NCBI RefSeq assembly: GCF_900095025.1
Contig: NZ_FMBK01000012.1
Location: forward strand, 1-64,000
From: Acinetobacter albensis
GTDB lineage: Bacteria; Pseudomonadota; Gammaproteobacteria; Pseudomonadales; Moraxellaceae
Direction of reading: 5' to 3'
Length of the DNA: 64,000 nt
Each line of letters starts with the position of its first letter. The stretch's first letter is position 1. Under the pieces are notes generated by a model. That model was not told the DNA's origin and did not search any database. It saw only the letters and a list, made by a program, of their open reading frames with translations. Both the position numbers and the translations under genes were made by a program. Below are positions 1 to 10,660 of this stretch, in pieces.

Positions 1-117
1 GCGCGTTTGGTCACCACGGCATTGAATCAGTTGGAGGCAACGGGTGGAACTTACGCCTTGTGTTCGATGTGTATCGGGGTCGGTCAAGGCATCGCTCTCA
101 TTATTCAACGTGTTTAG
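1..117 (+). CDS. catF: 3-oxoadipyl-CoA thiolase, C-terminal end (partial)
   Basis: The first 39 codons, ending in TAG at 115-117, are the C-terminus of a thiolase that begins before the window. The motif CIGVGQG carries the catalytic cysteine of the thiolase C-terminal domain. Thiolases of this family cleave 3-oxoadipyl-CoA to succinyl-CoA and acetyl-CoA, the last step of the beta-ketoadipate pathway. The enol-lactonase gene follows directly. That is the F-D order of the Acinetobacter cat operon; in the pca operon pcaB would lie between them. The catF assignment, as opposed to pcaF or a general fatty-acid thiolase, therefore rests on context. Confidence 0.8.
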   Translation, partial: ARLVTTALNQLEATGGTYALCSMCIGVGQGIALIIQRV

Positions 118-242
118 GTAAAATACCTTTCTAAAATCCTTCTTGCTTATGCAGCTGATTTGACCATTTATTTATCTTAATAATAAGGTTTAAATTTTTT
201 GCTCAGGAAGGATGAAGAAGGAATAAAAATACAAGGAATTTT

Positions 243-1019
243 ATGCCAACTTTTAGTTCAAATCATGCTGAAATTAATTATCAGACCTTTGGTGATTCTG
301 CCAAACCTGCGCTAATTTTTTCAAATTCTTTAGGCACTAATTTTTCGATGTGGAAACCACAAATTGATCATTTTCAACATGATTATTTCGTGGTTTGCTA
401 TGACACGCGTGGTCATGGCGCATCGAGCGCACCTCAAGGCCCTTACACACTTGAGCAGCTTGGACAAGACGTTGTTCAGCTTCTAGATCATCTCAACATT
501 GAAAAAGCAACGTTCTGCGGTATTTCTATGGGGGGTTTAACGGGTCAATGGTTAGCCATTCATCAACCAGAACGTTTTAATCGAGTGATTGTCTGCAACA
601 CTGCTGCAAAAATTGGTCAAGAACAAGCGTGGAACGATCGTGCTGCATTAGTGCGCGAACAAGGTTTACAACCGATTGCTTCGACTGCTGCTTCGCGCTG
701 GTTTACTACTGGGTTTATTCAGCGTGATGCGGCCTTGGTTGAAAAGCTCCAAAATGATTTGGCAGCTGGAAGTGCGGAAGGTTACGCAAGTTGCTGTGAA
801 GCTCTATCCCAAGCAGATTTACGTGAACAGCTTAAAGATATTAAGGTGCCTGTACTGGTTGTAGCAGGTCAGCAAGATCCCGTTACGACTGTGGCCGATG
901 CTGAATTTATGATTGAACGCATTCCAAACAGTAAAATGTCTGAAATTAACGCTTCACATATATCAAACATTGAATTACCAAATGAATTTAATCAAATTAT
1001 TCAACAATTCATGACTTAA
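243..1019 (+). CDS. catD: 3-oxoadipate enol-lactonase (alpha/beta hydrolase)
   Basis: This 258-residue alpha/beta hydrolase has the length and sequence expected of beta-ketoadipate enol-lactone hydrolases, which convert 3-oxoadipate enol-lactone to 3-oxoadipate in the cytoplasm. The nucleophile elbow GISMGG places the catalytic serine at about residue 95. The acid is likely the Asp of AGQQDPVT and the base the His of NASHIS near the C-terminus. An AAGGAA-like ribosome site precedes the ATG. It lies 125 bp after the thiolase end and is the last gene of that operon, because a terminator-like hairpin follows. Acinetobacter has both catD and pcaD; the neighbour favours catD. Confidence 0.88.
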   Translation: MPTFSSNHAEINYQTFGDSAKPALIFSNSLGTNFSMWKPQIDHFQHDYFVVCYDTRGHGASSAPQGPYTLEQLGQDVVQLLDHLNIEKATFCGISMGGLTGQWLAIHQPERFNRVIVCNTAAKIGQEQAWNDRAALVREQGLQPIASTAASRWFTTGFIQRDAALVEKLQNDLAAGSAEGYASCCEALSQADLREQLKDIKVPVLVVAGQQDPVTTVADAEFMIERIPNSKMSEINASHISNIELPNEFNQIIQQFMT

Positions 1020-1039
1020 TCTTAAAACCTTAGATTTTT

Positions 1040-1067
1040 CAGCCTTACCTAAGTTGTAGGGCTGTTT
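1040..1067 (+). terminator. Likely terminator of the cat operon
   Basis: CAGCC and GGCTG arms enclose a 15-nt loop and are followed by TTT. It sits just after the enol-lactonase stop. The stem is short, so efficiency is uncertain. The rest of the 293-bp gap to the TetR gene is AT-rich and shows no other clear feature. Confidence 0.5.
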
Positions 1068-1312
1068 AAATAATTGACTACAATAGTTTATGAAAAAATA
1101 AAATGCTGAAAAGTACTGCGAACCATTTTATTATCTGTTCGAGAAAAAATAGTTTCAATTTCAAATTTATTGAGTACTTATTCATCAGGATTAATTATAC
1201 ATTAGTGTATTGACCTTCTTATTTCAATTTTTATCTATTTGAATAATGGAATTAAATTCAATATTTTGCTATATATAAAATATGCCGTTGAAATCTGTTT
1301 TGGAATATTGCA

Positions 1313-1921
1313 ATGAATATAGTACGCCAACAAAATTTTCAATTACGTAAAGAGAAAATTTTAGCGATGGCAGAAACCCTGTTACTAGATAATAATCAAG
1401 ATATTACTTTAAGCGAATTGGCGTCTGAACTGGATATTGCAAAAGGCACAATTTATAAACATTTTAAAAGTAAGAATCAACTTTATTTAGAACTGATTAT
1501 TTTAAATGAGAAAAAATTATTAGACATTTCCAAAAAATATAATCACAACATTAAAACTTATCTTTCCCAATACATGCTCTTTCACATGTTAAATTCCAAT
1601 CGCACTATTTTACTGCACGTGATTGAAGAGCGTTTAACCAATAATGAAAAGAACCTAAAAGAATCTTTTGATGAACTTTACCAAATTCGTGAAGCGCGTA
1701 TTCTTGAAATTAAAGACATGACTTCTGACTATTTAAAATCTTTAGACAGTGCAATGTCGATCCGTGATTATTTATCTTATATTTGGATGGTCACACATGG
1801 TGCATGTTTATTATTAAATTCAACACATTATCAAAAATCAATTGGTTCACGTGAACGTTTAATCACACTCTGCATTAATCAAGCGCTTTTAACACCAGAT
1901 AAATCATCTTCGATTGAATAA
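1313..1921 (+). CDS. TetR/AcrR family transcriptional regulator
   Basis: A 202-residue protein with an N-terminal TetR helix-turn-helix: the segment TLSELASELDIAKGTIYKHF at about residues 32-51 contains the typical GTIYKHFKSK recognition helix. The rest is a helical ligand-binding domain with no recognisable subtype. No strong Shine-Dalgarno is visible before the ATG, so the start is plausible but not proven. It converges on the LysR gene only about 25 bp downstream. Its target cannot be named from the sequence; TetR proteins usually repress themselves and nearby genes. Confidence 0.85.
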   Translation: MNIVRQQNFQLRKEKILAMAETLLLDNNQDITLSELASELDIAKGTIYKHFKSKNQLYLELIILNEKKLLDISKKYNHNIKTYLSQYMLFHMLNSNRTILLHVIEERLTNNEKNLKESFDELYQIREARILEIKDMTSDYLKSLDSAMSIRDYLSYIWMVTHGACLLLNSTHYQKSIGSRERLITLCINQALLTPDKSSSIE

Positions 1922-1945
1922 TATGGTATATGAATAAAAAATGAG

Positions 1946-2884
1946 CTACAGATCTTCATTTGATTCTGAATGATCATTTGCTTCACTAATTTGACTAAAT
2001 AAGTCATAACACATTTGGCGCAACCACTGATGACTGGTTTTATGATGACAAGACATGTGCCAGTATTGTTTTACTGCATATGTTGGAAAAATAATCGGGG
2101 CATCAAAAAACTGTAAATTTCCACGTGATAATAAAACTTCACTTAAATAATAAGGCACAGTGGCAATTGCATCCGTTTCTTGAACCACCAGACCAACACC
2201 TAAATAACTGGGTAATCGCATTAAAATATTGCGGTTTAATTGTAAATTCAATAATTCATTCTCAATATGGTAATGCCCCATTCCCGCATCAATATCAATA
2301 TGCGATTCATGAATATACTGCTCTACCGTTAACTTATTTTGGCTCAAACGTGGATGATTCTTTGACGCAATCACCACATAATATTGTTCAAATAATTTTT
2401 GTTGATAAAATCCATTTTCTAAATGAGGTAAAAAACCGATGGCGAGATCAATTTCTCCATTGGCCATTTGATAACTGGTTTCAGAAGTAATTGCACGAAC
2501 ACTTAAACGCACATGGGGCGCGTATTTTTTTAAATACTGAGAAATTTTAGGCAATAACACCAAATGTGACACATCTGTCATGGCAATGGTGAACATTTGC
2601 TGTGAACTTGATTGGTCAAAATGAACGGTAAAATTATTAATATTTTCGATTTTACTGAGTGCTTCACTGATCAGTGGAAACAATTGTTTAGACAGCTCTG
2701 TAGGCACCATCTCATTACCAATTCTTAAAAAAAGTGGATCATGATAGTGTTGTCTGATTTTATTTAATATATTACTCACCGTCGGTTGACTCATCGACAG
2801 ATATTCTGCGGCAACAGAGACACTCTTATATTTGTAAATATAAAGAAAAACACTGAGTAATTTACAATCAAGTTCAAACACCAA
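1946..2884 (-). CDS. LysR family transcriptional regulator
   Basis: A 312-residue LysR-type regulator. The N-terminal winged helix-turn-helix includes KYKSVSVAAEYLSMSQPTVS followed by NILNKIRQ, the normal LysR layout at residues 18-45. A periplasmic-binding-like effector domain follows from about residue 90. The DNA-binding part resembles the NodD/LeuO-like branch, with a DPLFLR motif instead of the more common LFER. It is encoded convergently with the TetR gene and tandem with cysK downstream of it. No effector or target can be inferred. Confidence 0.85.
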   Translation of the reverse strand: MVFELDCKLLSVFLYIYKYKSVSVAAEYLSMSQPTVSNILNKIRQHYHDPLFLRIGNEMVPTELSKQLFPLISEALSKIENINNFTVHFDQSSSQQMFTIAMTDVSHLVLLPKISQYLKKYAPHVRLSVRAITSETSYQMANGEIDLAIGFLPHLENGFYQQKLFEQYYVVIASKNHPRLSQNKLTVEQYIHESHIDIDAGMGHYHIENELLNLQLNRNILMRLPSYLGVGLVVQETDAIATVPYYLSEVLLSRGNLQFFDAPIIFPTYAVKQYWHMSCHHKTSHQWLRQMCYDLFSQISEANDHSESNEDL

Positions 2885-2982
2885 TTTTAAATCCTATTTT
2901 CCATTTTGATAATTACAATCTATCATCTGCTTTTTGAGCTGTATTTCCAATACTCTTTTTAACCTAAAAATTAAAATAGAAC

Positions 2983-3030
2983 AAAAAACAGTTTGGCTTA
3001 AATTCAAATGCTGTTTATTTAGGCCAAACT
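2983..3030 (-). terminator. Terminator of cysK
   Basis: Read on the minus strand, AGTTTGGC and GCCAAACT pair across a 25-nt loop and are followed, after one G, by TTTTTT. It lies directly after the cysK stop codon. Confidence 0.65.
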
Positions 3031-3046
3031 CTTCGTGACTAAAAAA

Positions 3047-4045
3047 TTAATCTGCAGAAATATCTTCAAATAAAACTGAAGATAAATAACGTTCACCTGC
3101 ATCAGGTAAAATCACCACAATCGTTTTGCCTGCATTTTCTGGACGATTCGCTAACTGCGCAGCTGCTACCATTGCAGCGCCACTTGAAATACCCACCAAA
3201 ATACCTTCTTGAGTTGCTGTCTGACGTGCCCACTGGATTGCTTCCGCACTTTCGATCGCAATCACTTCATCCACCAAATCTAGGTCCAAGTTTTTAGGAA
3301 TAAAATTTGCCCCAATGCCTTGAATTTTATGTGGTGCAGGCGTGATGGATTCCCCTCGTTTGGTTTGTCCAATAATAGGAGATTCGGCAGGTTCAACGGC
3401 CACAGAATACAAAGCTTGATTTTTTACTTGTTTAAAATAACGTGAAATACCAGAAATTGTCCCGCCGGTGCCCACGCCTGCAACTAAAATATCCACTTTG
3501 CCGCCTGTAGCTTCCCAAATTTCAGGACCGGTTGTTTGCTCATGAATTTTAGGGTTTGCAGGATTTTCAAACTGTTGAGGTAAATAATATAAATCTGGCT
3601 GTTCCGTAGCTAAACGAACAGCTTCATCTACCGCACCTTTCATTCCTTTGGCAGGTTCAGTCAAAATCAGATGTGCACCAAAGGCTTTTAATACTTTTCG
3701 ACGTTCAATACTCATACTGGCAGGCATAGTTAACGTCAGGTCATAACCTTTGGCAGCAGCCACAAAAGCCAATGCAATGCCCGTATTACCACTGGTCGGT
3801 TCGACAATGCGCATACCCGATTTCAGTAAGCCTTTTTCTTCGGCATCTGAAATTAAAGCAGCTCCAATTCGACATTTTACTGAAAATGCAGGATTACGAC
3901 TTTCGATTTTTGCCAATACCGTTGCTGAAGAAGAAATCACGCGATTAATACGAATTAATGGGGTGTTTCCTATAGATTCAGCATTATTGGCATACACGGC
4001 AATCCCTAAATTATGGGGGGTGGGAAACGCAGAATCTGTTGTCAT
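3047..4045 (-). CDS. cysK: Cysteine synthase A (O-acetylserine sulfhydrylase)
   Basis: A 332-residue fold-type II PLP enzyme that makes cysteine and acetate from O-acetylserine and sulfide in the cytoplasm. The PLP lysine is in [11 protein letters not shown] (about residue 57). The substrate loop [11 protein letters not shown] and the phosphate-binding GTGGTISG are intact. SVKCRIG and [14 protein letters not shown] match CysK rather than CysM. The ATG at 4045 is preferred because AAGGAG sits just upstream; an in-frame GTG at 4051 overlaps that ribosome site. It is divergent from plsB across 240 bp. No CysB site was identified with confidence. Confidence 0.93.
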   Translation of the reverse strand: MTTDSAFPTPHNLGIAVYANNAESIGNTPLIRINRVISSSATVLAKIESRNPAFSVKCRIGAALISDAEEKGLLKSGMRIVEPTSGNTGIALAFVAAAKGYDLTLTMPASMSIERRKVLKAFGAHLILTEPAKGMKGAVDEAVRLATEQPDLYYLPQQFENPANPKIHEQTTGPEIWEATGGKVDILVAGVGTGGTISGISRYFKQVKNQALYSVAVEPAESPIIGQTKRGESITPAPHKIQGIGANFIPKNLDLDLVDEVIAIESAEAIQWARQTATQEGILVGISSGAAMVAAAQLANRPENAGKTIVVILPDAGERYLSSVLFEDISAD

Positions 4046-4287
4046 TTTCACTCCTTGAGTGCTGTTTTGAATTTTAAAGTATGGGTTTTATCATAAGTCA
4101 TTTAAACCCGAAAAATATAGGTTTCTCTTTTCATTTTGTTGAACCACGAACCCTTTTAAATGCATTAAAAAAAGAAAAAAATGAAAACATTTGATGTTGT
4201 TTTTCTTAAAACGTTACAACTTAAATCCGTTATTTATGATCAATAAGGTTTGTATTTTTTCTTCTTATTGCACACAATATCAATCAA

Positions 4288-6840
4288 ATGATCAATGATT
4301 TAGAGAATACAATGTCTGATAAGGGTTATCGTCAATTCTATCGTCAGTTTACGCAAAAAGTTTTAGATAAAATCGTGAGCCCTCAAGTTTTAGGCAATAC
4401 CACTGAATTAGAAAATAATTTTAATCATGCTTCAGATAAAAAAATCATCTGTTATGTTCTTCAAGATGCTTCTTTAAGTAATACCGTGCTGATTGATACA
4501 GAAGCAAAAGCCCGTAAACTTCCTTCAGTTTTTGCCCCTTTGGTCGTTCAAGAATTAATTGAAGAAGATTCAATACTGGCTTTAAATGGTCCCCATAGTA
4601 AAAATGAGTCTTATCATTATTCGGCAAAACTCATTCGTTTAATCGAAATTTTAGAAAAATATCCTGAATACGATATTCAACTGGTTCCTGTTACTGTACT
4701 TTGGGGACGTTCACCTGAATATGAAGATTCATGGTTTAAAGCACTTTTCTCGGATGCATGGTCTACCCCATCCAAAATTAAGCAAGCTTTCAATATTTCA
4801 CTCTATGGACGTGAAAATTATATCGAATTTCACAAACCATTGTCCTTGAAAGCCGCAATTGTCAAAGCAAAAACCGAATATCCAAACTTTGCTCCAGCCC
4901 ATTCAGTGGTTAAAGAACTCAACACCAATTTCTATAAATATAAAGAAGCGATTTTAGGACCTGATCTTTCAGACCGTCGTAATCTTATTAATAAATTAAT
5001 GAAAACTGAAACTGTACAAGATGCGATTCGCAAAGAAAGTATTGACTATAAAATAAGTATGTTTGAAGCGGAAAATCGCGCCAAAGGTTATTTGACCGAA
5101 GTGGTTTCAGATTTTTCCTATTCCACTTTACGTTTTGCAGAACTCGCGTTGACCAAGCTTTGGACACAACTTTATGACGGCATTGAAGTCCATAACTTTG
5201 ATACTGTGCGTGAGTTGGCCAAAGATTATGAAATCGTTTATACACCCTGCCACCGTAGTCATATCGATTATTTATTGCTTTCTTATGTTATTTTTAACCG
5301 TGGTTTAATGGTTCCGCATATTGCAGCAGGAATTAATTTAAACCTCCCTGTTGTGGGTCAAATTATGCGCGGCGCGGGTGCGTATTTTATTCGTCGTACT
5401 TTTAGTGGAAATGAATTATATACTTCTGTATTTAAAGAATATTTACACAGCATGCTTTCACGTAATACACCTTTAGAATATTTTGTTGAAGGTGGACGCT
5501 CACGAACGGGTTTATTACTGCCACCTAAAAAAGGCATGCTTTCCATGACGGTACAAAGTCATTTACGTGGGGCAACTAAACCAATTGCTTTTATTCCAAC
5601 TTACTTTGGTTATGAAAAACTGATTGAAGGAACTGCTTATTTAAATGAACTGAATGGTAAACCGAAAGAGGCAGAATCCATTTGGGGAATTTTAAGTTCA
5701 GCGCGTAAAATTGAAAAGGTATTTGGTCAAGTCCATGTCAACTTTGGTGAACCGATTTTCTTAGATCAAATTCTAACAACCCACCAAGCCAACCAAATCC
5801 AACTCAAGGTAAATGATGAATTACCGAAACCTGTCGTTGAAACCGTTAATGACGTGGCAAATTCAATCTTAGAAAATATTAATAAAGCTGTGGTAATTAA
5901 CCCTATTTCATTGATTTCACTCATTTTACTCCATACTGACCAGCATGCTTTAAGTCACAAAGATTTAAAACAACAGATCATAGACTATCGACAGTTATTA
6001 AAGCTCACGCAATATGACCCAAGAATGATGATGACAGAATTATCCAGTGCTGAAATCATCGAATATGCGATAAAACTTAAACAAGTCGAAAGTTTGAGTC
6101 AAAATAATGAACCTTGGATACGCGTAGCAGAAAGCCAAAAAATTCTTTTGAGTTACTTTAGCAATAATATTTTGCATTGTTTTATTTTGCCCGCATTAAT
6201 CGCAACGCTCATCCATTCTTATCAAAAAATGTCTTCTCACTTCTTAGCCGATAGCATTAAAAATATTTATCCGTTTTTCAAAGAAGAACTTTTCTTAAAA
6301 TGGAATTTAGATGAATTAGATCATCAAATTACACTGACGGTAAAAAGTTTAGAACAGTTGGGCTGGATTAAAACGCAAGAGCAAAGCATTTCAATCGTAA
6401 TTGATCCTTCATCAAATCAACACGTGCAAAATAGTCTTTCAACGCTTGCATCATTATGTCGTTCTAGTCTAAATAATATGATGATTATTGCCGCGTTACT
6501 TCAACAATATGCTTCTGATGAGTCATTAAATCTAAAAGCATTAGAAAATATGAGTAAAGCCGTATTGCAAAAACTGTCTCAGATGCAAAAAATTAAACTG
6601 GGCTATTACTTTGATAGTGCCACTTTAAAAAGCTTTATTTCAATTCTTAAACAGAATCAATTGATCAGTGTTGAACAGGACATTTTTATTCTACATCTCG
6701 ATTTTGAAGATAAGATATCCGTTATTTTTAAAGGTTTTGATCAGAATATGTATCAAACCATACAGGAATCGGTTAATTTTAGTGAAAAAGAATTGAAAGT
6801 ATTTAAACAAATAAATAAGAAGTCATTCGATTCGAAATGA
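4288..6840 (+). CDS. plsB: Glycerol-3-phosphate 1-O-acyltransferase
   Basis: An 850-residue membrane-bound acyltransferase that adds the first fatty acyl chain to glycerol-3-phosphate in phospholipid synthesis. The catalytic HX4D box is HRSHID at about residues 322-327. It is followed by the glycerophosphate-binding FVEGGRSRTG and by IPTYFGYE, the usual order in PlsB. The length fits the family (about 800 residues in Escherichia coli). Two ATGs compete, at 4288 and 4312 (giving MSDKGYRQ); neither has a strong Shine-Dalgarno and the second is equally plausible. It is transcribed alone, upstream of an unrelated SulP gene. Confidence 0.93.
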   Translation: MINDLENTMSDKGYRQFYRQFTQKVLDKIVSPQVLGNTTELENNFNHASDKKIICYVLQDASLSNTVLIDTEAKARKLPSVFAPLVVQELIEEDSILALNGPHSKNESYHYSAKLIRLIEILEKYPEYDIQLVPVTVLWGRSPEYEDSWFKALFSDAWSTPSKIKQAFNISLYGRENYIEFHKPLSLKAAIVKAKTEYPNFAPAHSVVKELNTNFYKYKEAILGPDLSDRRNLINKLMKTETVQDAIRKESIDYKISMFEAENRAKGYLTEVVSDFSYSTLRFAELALTKLWTQLYDGIEVHNFDTVRELAKDYEIVYTPCHRSHIDYLLLSYVIFNRGLMVPHIAAGINLNLPVVGQIMRGAGAYFIRRTFSGNELYTSVFKEYLHSMLSRNTPLEYFVEGGRSRTGLLLPPKKGMLSMTVQSHLRGATKPIAFIPTYFGYEKLIEGTAYLNELNGKPKEAESIWGILSSARKIEKVFGQVHVNFGEPIFLDQILTTHQANQIQLKVNDELPKPVVETVNDVANSILENINKAVVINPISLISLILLHTDQHALSHKDLKQQIIDYRQLLKLTQYDPRMMMTELSSAEIIEYAIKLKQVESLSQNNEPWIRVAESQKILLSYFSNNILHCFILPALIATLIHSYQKMSSHFLADSIKNIYPFFKEELFLKWNLDELDHQITLTVKSLEQLGWIKTQEQSISIVIDPSSNQHVQNSLSTLASLCRSSLNNMMIIAALLQQYASDESLNLKALENMSKAVLQKLSQMQKIKLGYYFDSATLKSFISILKQNQLISVEQDIFILHLDFEDKISVIFKGFDQNMYQTIQESVNFSEKELKVFKQINKKSFDSK

Positions 6841-7010
6841 GGCATATGCAGATATTTAGCTGAAATTAAATGCCTGACCTATTTATCAGTATTATTAAAA
6901 TACATTTAATATCAGTTATTTATATTTTTAAAATCATTTGATTAAGACTTCTTAGCACTTTTTATGCATAATATATCTTAAATAGTGATTTAGTTTTAAG
7001 TAGGCCTGCT

Positions 7011-8726
7011 TTGAATACACGCTTAGTAAAGTTATTACCTGCTTGGCAGTGGCTTCAACACTATAATTCAGACAAATTTAAATCCGATATTTTGTCTGCC
7101 TTGATTGTGATTGCGATGTTGGTTCCTCAGGGCATGGCTTATGCCATGCTTGCAGGCTTACCCCCGATTATGGGCTTGTATGCCAGCATTTTACCGATGA
7201 TCATTTATGCCATGGTCGGTGGCAGCCCTACACTCTCTATTGGTCCTGTTGCCATTATCTCCATGATGACTTTTGCAACTTTAAGCCCCTTATTTGAAGT
7301 CGGTTCTGCTGTATACATCGAAGCTGCTTGTTTACTTGCGTTGATGGTCGGTGTGATTTCTTTACTCTTGGGTGTTTTTAGATTCGGCTTTTTGATTCAA
7401 CTGATTAGTCACCCCGTAATTAAAAGTTTTATTATTGCTTCTGCGGTACTGATTGCTTTAGGGCAATTTAAATTCTTGGTCGATATTCCCTTACAAGCCA
7501 ATAATATTCCTGAATTTTTATTGAGCATTTGGCAATATATTCGCTTTAGTAGTGTTGAAACCTTAATTTTTGGTATTTTGTCGTTACTCTTTCTCATTTT
7601 TATCCCAAAACTATTAAACACTCAATCTGTGCAAAACTGGATAGGCAATACCGCTTTTATATCGAAGGCCTTACCACTCGTTTTGGTGGTTCTTTCTATT
7701 ACAGCAGTGTACTTTTTCAATCTGAACGAAATTGGCATTAAAACCGTAGGCGAAATTCCCTCTGGTTTTCCACCTATGCGTATCCCTCACTGGAATGCCG
7801 AATTAATCTGGACCTTGTTACCAGGTGCGGCCATGATCGCCATGGTCAGTTTTGTAGAGTCACTTTCAATTGCACAAGCGACCGCATTACAACAGCGTAG
7901 CCAGTTAAACAGTAATCAAGAATTGGTGGCGTTAGGGTTATCAAATGTCAGTGCTGGCTTAAGTTCCGGCTTTCCTGTTACCGGTAGCTTATCGCGTACT
8001 GTGGTTAATGCAGATTCTGGTGCTAAAACACCTTTAGCAGGCGTTTTTTCTTCTTTATTAATCATAATCGTCAGTTTATATTTTACTGATTTTTTCCGTG
8101 ATTTACCGCTCGCGATTCTTGCTGCAACCATTATTGTTTCAATCTGGAAGTTAGTCGATTTCAAACCGTTTATTGAAACATGGCATTACTCTAAAGCTGA
8201 TGGTATTGCGATGTGGATTACTTTTTTTGGCGTGGTGTGCATTGATATTTCGACGGGGCTGGTCATTGGCATTATTTCAACGTTTATCCTGCTGCTCTGG
8301 CGTATCAGTCGTCCACATATTGCCGTCATTGGTTTACTTGAAGGCACGCAACATTTTAAAAATGTCCAACGGCATTCAGTATTAACCTCTTCGCGCGTGA
8401 TTTCAATGCGGGTTGATGAAAACTTAAGTTTTTTAAATGCACATACTTTAAAAGGTTTTTTAATCAATACCATCAGTCAACATGTAGATTTAGAGCATGT
8501 GGTTATCAACTGTTCAAGTATTAGTGCTATTGATCTTAGTGCTTTAGAAATGCTGGAAGATATAAATAATGAATTAATTAAACTGAATATCAAGTTGAAC
8601 TTTTCTGAGGTCAAAGGCCCCGTAATGGATAAATTACAAGATTCAAAACTGCTGCAACATTTAAGTGGAAAAATTTATCTTACCCATTTTCAAGCAATGC
8701 AAGCACTTTCACCCGAGATGCTTTAG
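7011..8726 (+). CDS. SulP family anion permease with STAS domain
   Basis: A 571-residue SLC26/SulP transporter. The N-terminal membrane domain carries the family signature VPQGMAYAMLAGLPPIMGLYAS region near residues 39-60, followed by about a dozen hydrophobic segments. A cytoplasmic STAS domain begins near residue 450. SulP proteins move sulfate, bicarbonate or other anions; the substrate cannot be read here. The frame starts with TTG at 7011, with no better ATG nearby that keeps the first conserved residues. The stop is followed by a 291-bp AT-rich gap without a clear terminator. Confidence 0.88.
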   Translation: MNTRLVKLLPAWQWLQHYNSDKFKSDILSALIVIAMLVPQGMAYAMLAGLPPIMGLYASILPMIIYAMVGGSPTLSIGPVAIISMMTFATLSPLFEVGSAVYIEAACLLALMVGVISLLLGVFRFGFLIQLISHPVIKSFIIASAVLIALGQFKFLVDIPLQANNIPEFLLSIWQYIRFSSVETLIFGILSLLFLIFIPKLLNTQSVQNWIGNTAFISKALPLVLVVLSITAVYFFNLNEIGIKTVGEIPSGFPPMRIPHWNAELIWTLLPGAAMIAMVSFVESLSIAQATALQQRSQLNSNQELVALGLSNVSAGLSSGFPVTGSLSRTVVNADSGAKTPLAGVFSSLLIIIVSLYFTDFFRDLPLAILAATIIVSIWKLVDFKPFIETWHYSKADGIAMWITFFGVVCIDISTGLVIGIISTFILLLWRISRPHIAVIGLLEGTQHFKNVQRHSVLTSSRVISMRVDENLSFLNAHTLKGFLINTISQHVDLEHVVINCSSISAIDLSALEMLEDINNELIKLNIKLNFSEVKGPVMDKLQDSKLLQHLSGKIYLTHFQAMQALSPEML

Positions 8727-9017
8727 ATACACCATGATCTCGATTTTTATGAATGATTAAACTTGAATGGCGTTATTCCATATAAAATGCTCAACAATCT
8801 ACTGTTGACCATAATTTTAAACGCCACTTTTCATGTTTTACCCTGTTAAAGTCTAAAATTACGATTTAAAAAAAATTAAAATACAAAAATATCAACTTTA
8901 AAAATAAATACTTAGTTTTTATATAGAAATTATTTTTTAGTCCTTATGCTTTTAGGTATAAAATGCCGACCATATTTGTATTCTTTTTAGTCCTCGTATG
9001 TGTAACAAGGCATCTTT

Positions 9018-10205
9018 ATGTTTTCTGCTTTAATGCGTTTGAGTTTAGTCTCTAGAATTATTATCGCTATTATTTTAGGTATTGGCGTTGCTGTTTTATT
9101 CCCTAATGTAGCGCCCTACTTAAGCCTTTTAGGTGACTTATTTATTAAAGCACTTAAATCGGTTGCGCCTATTTTAGTGTTTGTATTGGTTTTAGCTTCA
9201 ATTGCAAATTTTAAAGTCGGTCATAGTGCAAATATCAAACCGATTATGGCCATGTATGCCATTGGGATGTTCCTTGCAGCTTTAAGTGCAGTGACTGCAA
9301 GTATTTTGTTCCCGAGTACTTTATTTTTAGATATTCCGACACAAACTGACTTACAACCACCCGGTAGCTTGATCGAAATTTTAAAGAATTTGCTTTTAAG
9401 TTTTGTGGCAAATCCTATTACTGCGATTGGTGAAGCAAACTTTATTGGTATTTTGGCTTGGGCAGTTGCACTGGGTGTCGCATTTCGTCATGCAAGTGAT
9501 ACCAGCAAAGTACTGTTAACTGATGCTGCAAATGCGGTTAATCATGTGATTCGGATTGTGATTAATTTCGCTCCTATCGGTATTTTTGGTCTGGTGGCCG
9601 TGACTTTTGCTGAAGCGGGTTTAAGCACCTTAGAAAGTTATATTCAATTACTTGCTGTGCTGATTGGAACCATGTTCTTTGTGGCTTTGGTTATCAATCC
9701 AATCATGGTGGCTTTTGTAACACGTTCAAACCCTTATCCTCTAGTGTTTACATGTTTACGTGAAAGTGGAATTACTGCATTTTTCACCCGTAGTTCAGCT
9801 GCGAATATTCCTGTCAATCTAGATTTAGCCAAACGCTTGGGAGTTAAAGAATCGACTGCGAGTGTTGCTATTCCTTTAGGTGCAACTATTAATATGGCAG
9901 GTGCTTCTGTCACCATTACAGTTTTAACTTTAGCTGCTGTAAACACTTTGGGTATTTCTGTCGATTTTACAACGATGTTGGTGTTATCGGTTTTAGCCAC
10001 AGTTTCAGCGTGTGGTGCATCTGGAGTTGCGGGTGGTTCTTTACTATTAATTCCTGTAGCTTGTGGTTTATTCGGAATTAGCTCAGATATTTCTATGCAA
10101 GTGGTTGCCATTGGCATGGTCATTAGTGTATTGCAAGATTCGACTGAAACAGCATTAAACTCTTCTACTGATGTGTTATTTACTGCTGCAGTTGATCTGA
10201 ATTAA
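9018..10205 (+). CDS. sstT: Serine/threonine:sodium symporter
   Basis: A 395-residue dicarboxylate/amino acid:cation symporter (DAACS) of the inner membrane, imports serine and threonine with sodium. The C-terminal stretch [15 protein letters not shown], and then [15 protein letters not shown], is nearly diagnostic for SstT. The helical-hairpin serine motif [11 protein letters not shown] lies in the middle. Length and hydrophobic pattern match the family. It is a single-gene unit followed by a strong terminator. Confidence 0.93.
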   Translation: MFSALMRLSLVSRIIIAIILGIGVAVLFPNVAPYLSLLGDLFIKALKSVAPILVFVLVLASIANFKVGHSANIKPIMAMYAIGMFLAALSAVTASILFPSTLFLDIPTQTDLQPPGSLIEILKNLLLSFVANPITAIGEANFIGILAWAVALGVAFRHASDTSKVLLTDAANAVNHVIRIVINFAPIGIFGLVAVTFAEAGLSTLESYIQLLAVLIGTMFFVALVINPIMVAFVTRSNPYPLVFTCLRESGITAFFTRSSAANIPVNLDLAKRLGVKESTASVAIPLGATINMAGASVTITVLTLAAVNTLGISVDFTTMLVLSVLATVSACGASGVAGGSLLLIPVACGLFGISSDISMQVVAIGMVISVLQDSTETALNSSTDVLFTAAVDLN

Positions 10206-10371
10206 GCGCAGTGGATCTAGAAATGCTGAATGATTAAATCTTTTTAAGATATTCAGATTTTGTTCAAGCCTATTTAGTTAAACTGAACTTTAAAAAGGAT
10301 GATCGATTTGAGTGTGAGTGTCTTGAATTAAATTTCTAATTCATTTGATTGCCATTTTATTTTAGGAAATT

Positions 10372-10425
10372 GCCACTTTAACAAGGAATATCATGGTGAA
10401 ATTCCTTACTAAAGTGGCTTTTTTA
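10372..10425 (+). terminator. Terminator after sstT
   Basis: GCCACTTTA at 10372-10380 pairs with TAAAGTGGC at 10410-10418, with an inner AAGGAAT/ATTCCTT stem, and is followed by a run of T. It is the main feature of the 455-bp gap between sstT and the DUF2058 gene. I see nothing else there. Confidence 0.8.
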
Positions 10426-10660
10426 TACTTGTTTTTTGTATTGCCCTTTCCCATCAGGCTTTACTTTTAATCAGCATCAACATGCATTTAACCCATAGAA
10501 TATTGATTAATCATAAAGCTCTCACTGATTAATCAAGCTGACTGTTCTAATTCAATCATTACGCTCAAATTTCTGCGTGGTTAATTTCTAAGCTGTACAC
10601 CGTATATTGAGGCTTGTATTTTGGTTATCATGCTCATCAGAAGTCATTTCGGAATTTATC

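Noticed and set aside
9734..10123. 129-codon minus-strand ORF inside sstT
   Set aside because: It is an antisense shadow of a highly conserved transporter gene.
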